In this document: positions 5,807-6,907 of the stretch, one piece after another
How the letters are laid out: every line of letters begins with the position of its first letter
Numbering within the stretch: the stretch's first letter is position 1
Source of the DNA: Minisyncoccota bacterium
Lineage (GTDB): Bacteria; Patescibacteriota; Minisyncoccia; Minisyncoccales; GWA2-38-27
Assembly (NCBI GenBank): GCA_028717605.1
Contig: JAQUNM010000031.1
Span: 1 to 6,907, forward strand
Direction of reading: 5' to 3'
Length of the DNA: 6,907 nucleotides
Notes under the pieces: model-generated
Databases searched by the model: none
What the model saw: only the letters and a program-made list of their open reading frames with translations
What the model was told of the DNA's origin: nothing
Translations under genes and position numbers: made by a program

Positions 5807-6907
5807 AAAAAATAGTTGTTCTATTACTATTATTACTTATTCCTATTTTTATATTTGCTCAAAGTAGAGATGCGGAAAAAAAAGCCCTAGAAACTGAATT
5901 GGAAGAACTAGAAGAGTTAATCAGGCAATATAATATAGATATTACTAAGACAGAAGCAGAAAAACAAAGTCTACAATTTAGAATTAATAGTTTGGTTAAT
6001 CAAATTAATCAACTTGATCTTCAAATAAAACAAGGTAATTTAGTTATTCAAAAACTAGGTATTCAAATTGAGGATACCAAGACAGCTATTCAAAATACTA
6101 TTCTAAAAATAGAAGACTTGAATAGAAATTTAGTTGATATTTTAAATCAGATATATCGACAAGATCAAAAAACATATGCTGAAATACTTTTAGCTGAGAA
6201 AAGCTTATCAAGTTTTTTTAATAATTTAGTTAATTTAGAAATTTTAAATACAAAAAACAAAGAGATTCTAAAAGACATCAAAAGCTTAAAAGCTAATTTA
6301 GAGGGCCAAAAAGTATCTTTAGATCAAGAAAGAGAAAGTGTTCAAAAAACAGTTCAAGTACAAGCTATTCAAAAACAACAATCAGCTGTTGTTAAACAAG
6401 AGCAAGAAACTCTTTTAGGAATGACTGAAGCTCAATATCAGCAATATTTGAGAGAAAAAGCAGAACTAGAAAAAAAAGCAGAAGAAATAAGAAGTAAAAT
6501 TTTTGAATTAGTTGGTGTTTCTACTACTGATGCTCCTACTTTTGGAGAAGCAATTGAATTAGCAGAAAAAATAGGCCAGATAACAGGAGTAAGACCTGCT
6601 TTTCTTTTGGCAATCTTACAACAAGAATCAGCTATTGGTAGAAACGTTGGTCAATGTTATCTTAAGGATATTTCTAGCGGCACATCTATTGGAATAAAAA
6701 CAGGAACAGAATTTAAAAACGGAATTCATCCTACAAGAGATTTACCATTATTTTTAAATATTACAAAAGAATTAGGAAAAGATCCTTTAAAAACTCCTAT
6801 TTCTTGTGCTATTTTAGGGGTTCCGGGCTATGGGGGAGCAATGGGACCAGCCCAATTTATTCCTTCTACTTGGATGGTATATAGGACAAGATTACAAGAA
6901 ATATTAA
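5803..6907 (+). CDS. Secreted coiled-coil protein with C-terminal lytic transglycosylase domain (3' end outside window)
   Basis: The frame is open from ATG 5803 to the window end (368 codons seen). Residues 1-19 are a signal peptide: KK, a six-Leu core, then FIFA before Gln20 as the likely cleavage site. Residues 22-233 are rich in Glu, Gln, Lys and Leu with heptad spacing, a long coiled coil. The segment around 127-160 (AEILLAEKSLSSFFNNL) resembles the PcsB/CwlO/EnvC-type coiled-coil domain that controls cell-wall hydrolases. From about 234 a lysozyme-like transglycosylase domain begins, with ILQQESAIG carrying catalytic E275 and GGAMGPAQFIPSTW at 344-357. The spacing of about 70 residues between these motifs is closer to MltB/SLT_2 enzymes than to Slt70. 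It should cleave peptidoglycan glycan strands outside the membrane with formation of 1,6-anhydro-muramyl ends. The start overlaps the bL25 stop by 4 bases, with no Shine-Dalgarno sequence. Confidence 0.9.
   Translation, partial: MKKIVVLLLLLLIPIFIFAQSRDAEKKALETELEELEELIRQYNIDITKTEAEKQSLQFRINSLVNQINQLDLQIKQGNLVIQKLGIQIEDTKTAIQNTILKIEDLNRNLVDILNQIYRQDQKTYAEILLAEKSLSSFFNNLVNLEILNTKNKEILKDIKSLKANLEGQKVSLDQERESVQKTVQVQAIQKQQSAVVKQEQETLLGMTEAQYQQYLREKAELEKKAEEIRSKIFELVGVSTTDAPTFGEAIELAEKIGQITGVRPAFLLAILQQESAIGRNVGQCYLKDISSGTSIGIKTGTEFKNGIHPTRDLPLFLNITKELGKDPLKTPISCAILGVPGYGGAMGPAQFIPSTWMVYRTRLQEIL

Overview
This is an AT-rich window (roughly 30% G+C by eye) that is almost entirely coding. It holds eight genes, all on the + strand. 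Seven of the eight stops and starts overlap or nearly touch, and the only gap between genes is 21 bases. The very tight packing, the short versions of several enzymes, the fermentation and lower-glycolysis gene content and the style of the C-terminal lytic transglycosylase point to a small-genome bacterium of the Candidate Phyla Radiation (Patescibacteria), most likely a Parcubacteria-type lineage. That placement is inference from gene content, not a phylogeny. TGA ends four of the genes and TGG encodes Trp, so the standard bacterial code (table 11) fits. The Gracilibacteria/SR1 code, in which UGA is Gly, does not.

Layout. Positions 1-497 are the C-terminal part of an acetate kinase, cut by the window edge. 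Positions 482-1030 encode a degenerate response-regulator receiver domain fused to a four-cysteine zinc ribbon. Positions 1027-3363 encode a full phosphoenolpyruvate synthase. Positions 3356-4207 encode a PfkB-family sugar kinase and 4204-4923 a short class II fructose-bisphosphate-type aldolase. These five genes overlap by 16, 4, 8 and 4 bases and look like one translationally coupled carbon-metabolism operon. After 21 bases containing a perfect extended -10 promoter, a second block begins: a single-cluster ferredoxin (4945-5175), ribosomal protein bL25 with an acidic tail (5156-5806), and a secreted coiled-coil lytic transglycosylase (5803 to the window end, cut off at 3').

How the genes could work together. 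The sugar kinase and aldolase could take hexose phosphate to triose phosphates, with the kinase standing in for a classical phosphofructokinase. PEP synthase links PEP and pyruvate. Acetate kinase makes ATP from acetyl phosphate at the end of fermentation. The ferredoxin could serve a pyruvate:ferredoxin oxidoreductase encoded elsewhere. The receiver/zinc-ribbon protein is the only gene in the first block without an obvious enzymatic job and is the best candidate here for an uncharacterised regulator.

No RNA genes, insertion sequences, CRISPR arrays or convincing intrinsic terminators were seen, and there is no gene-free stretch over 21 bases. None of the internal starts has a convincing Shine-Dalgarno sequence, and the ferredoxin mRNA is predicted to be leaderless or nearly so.
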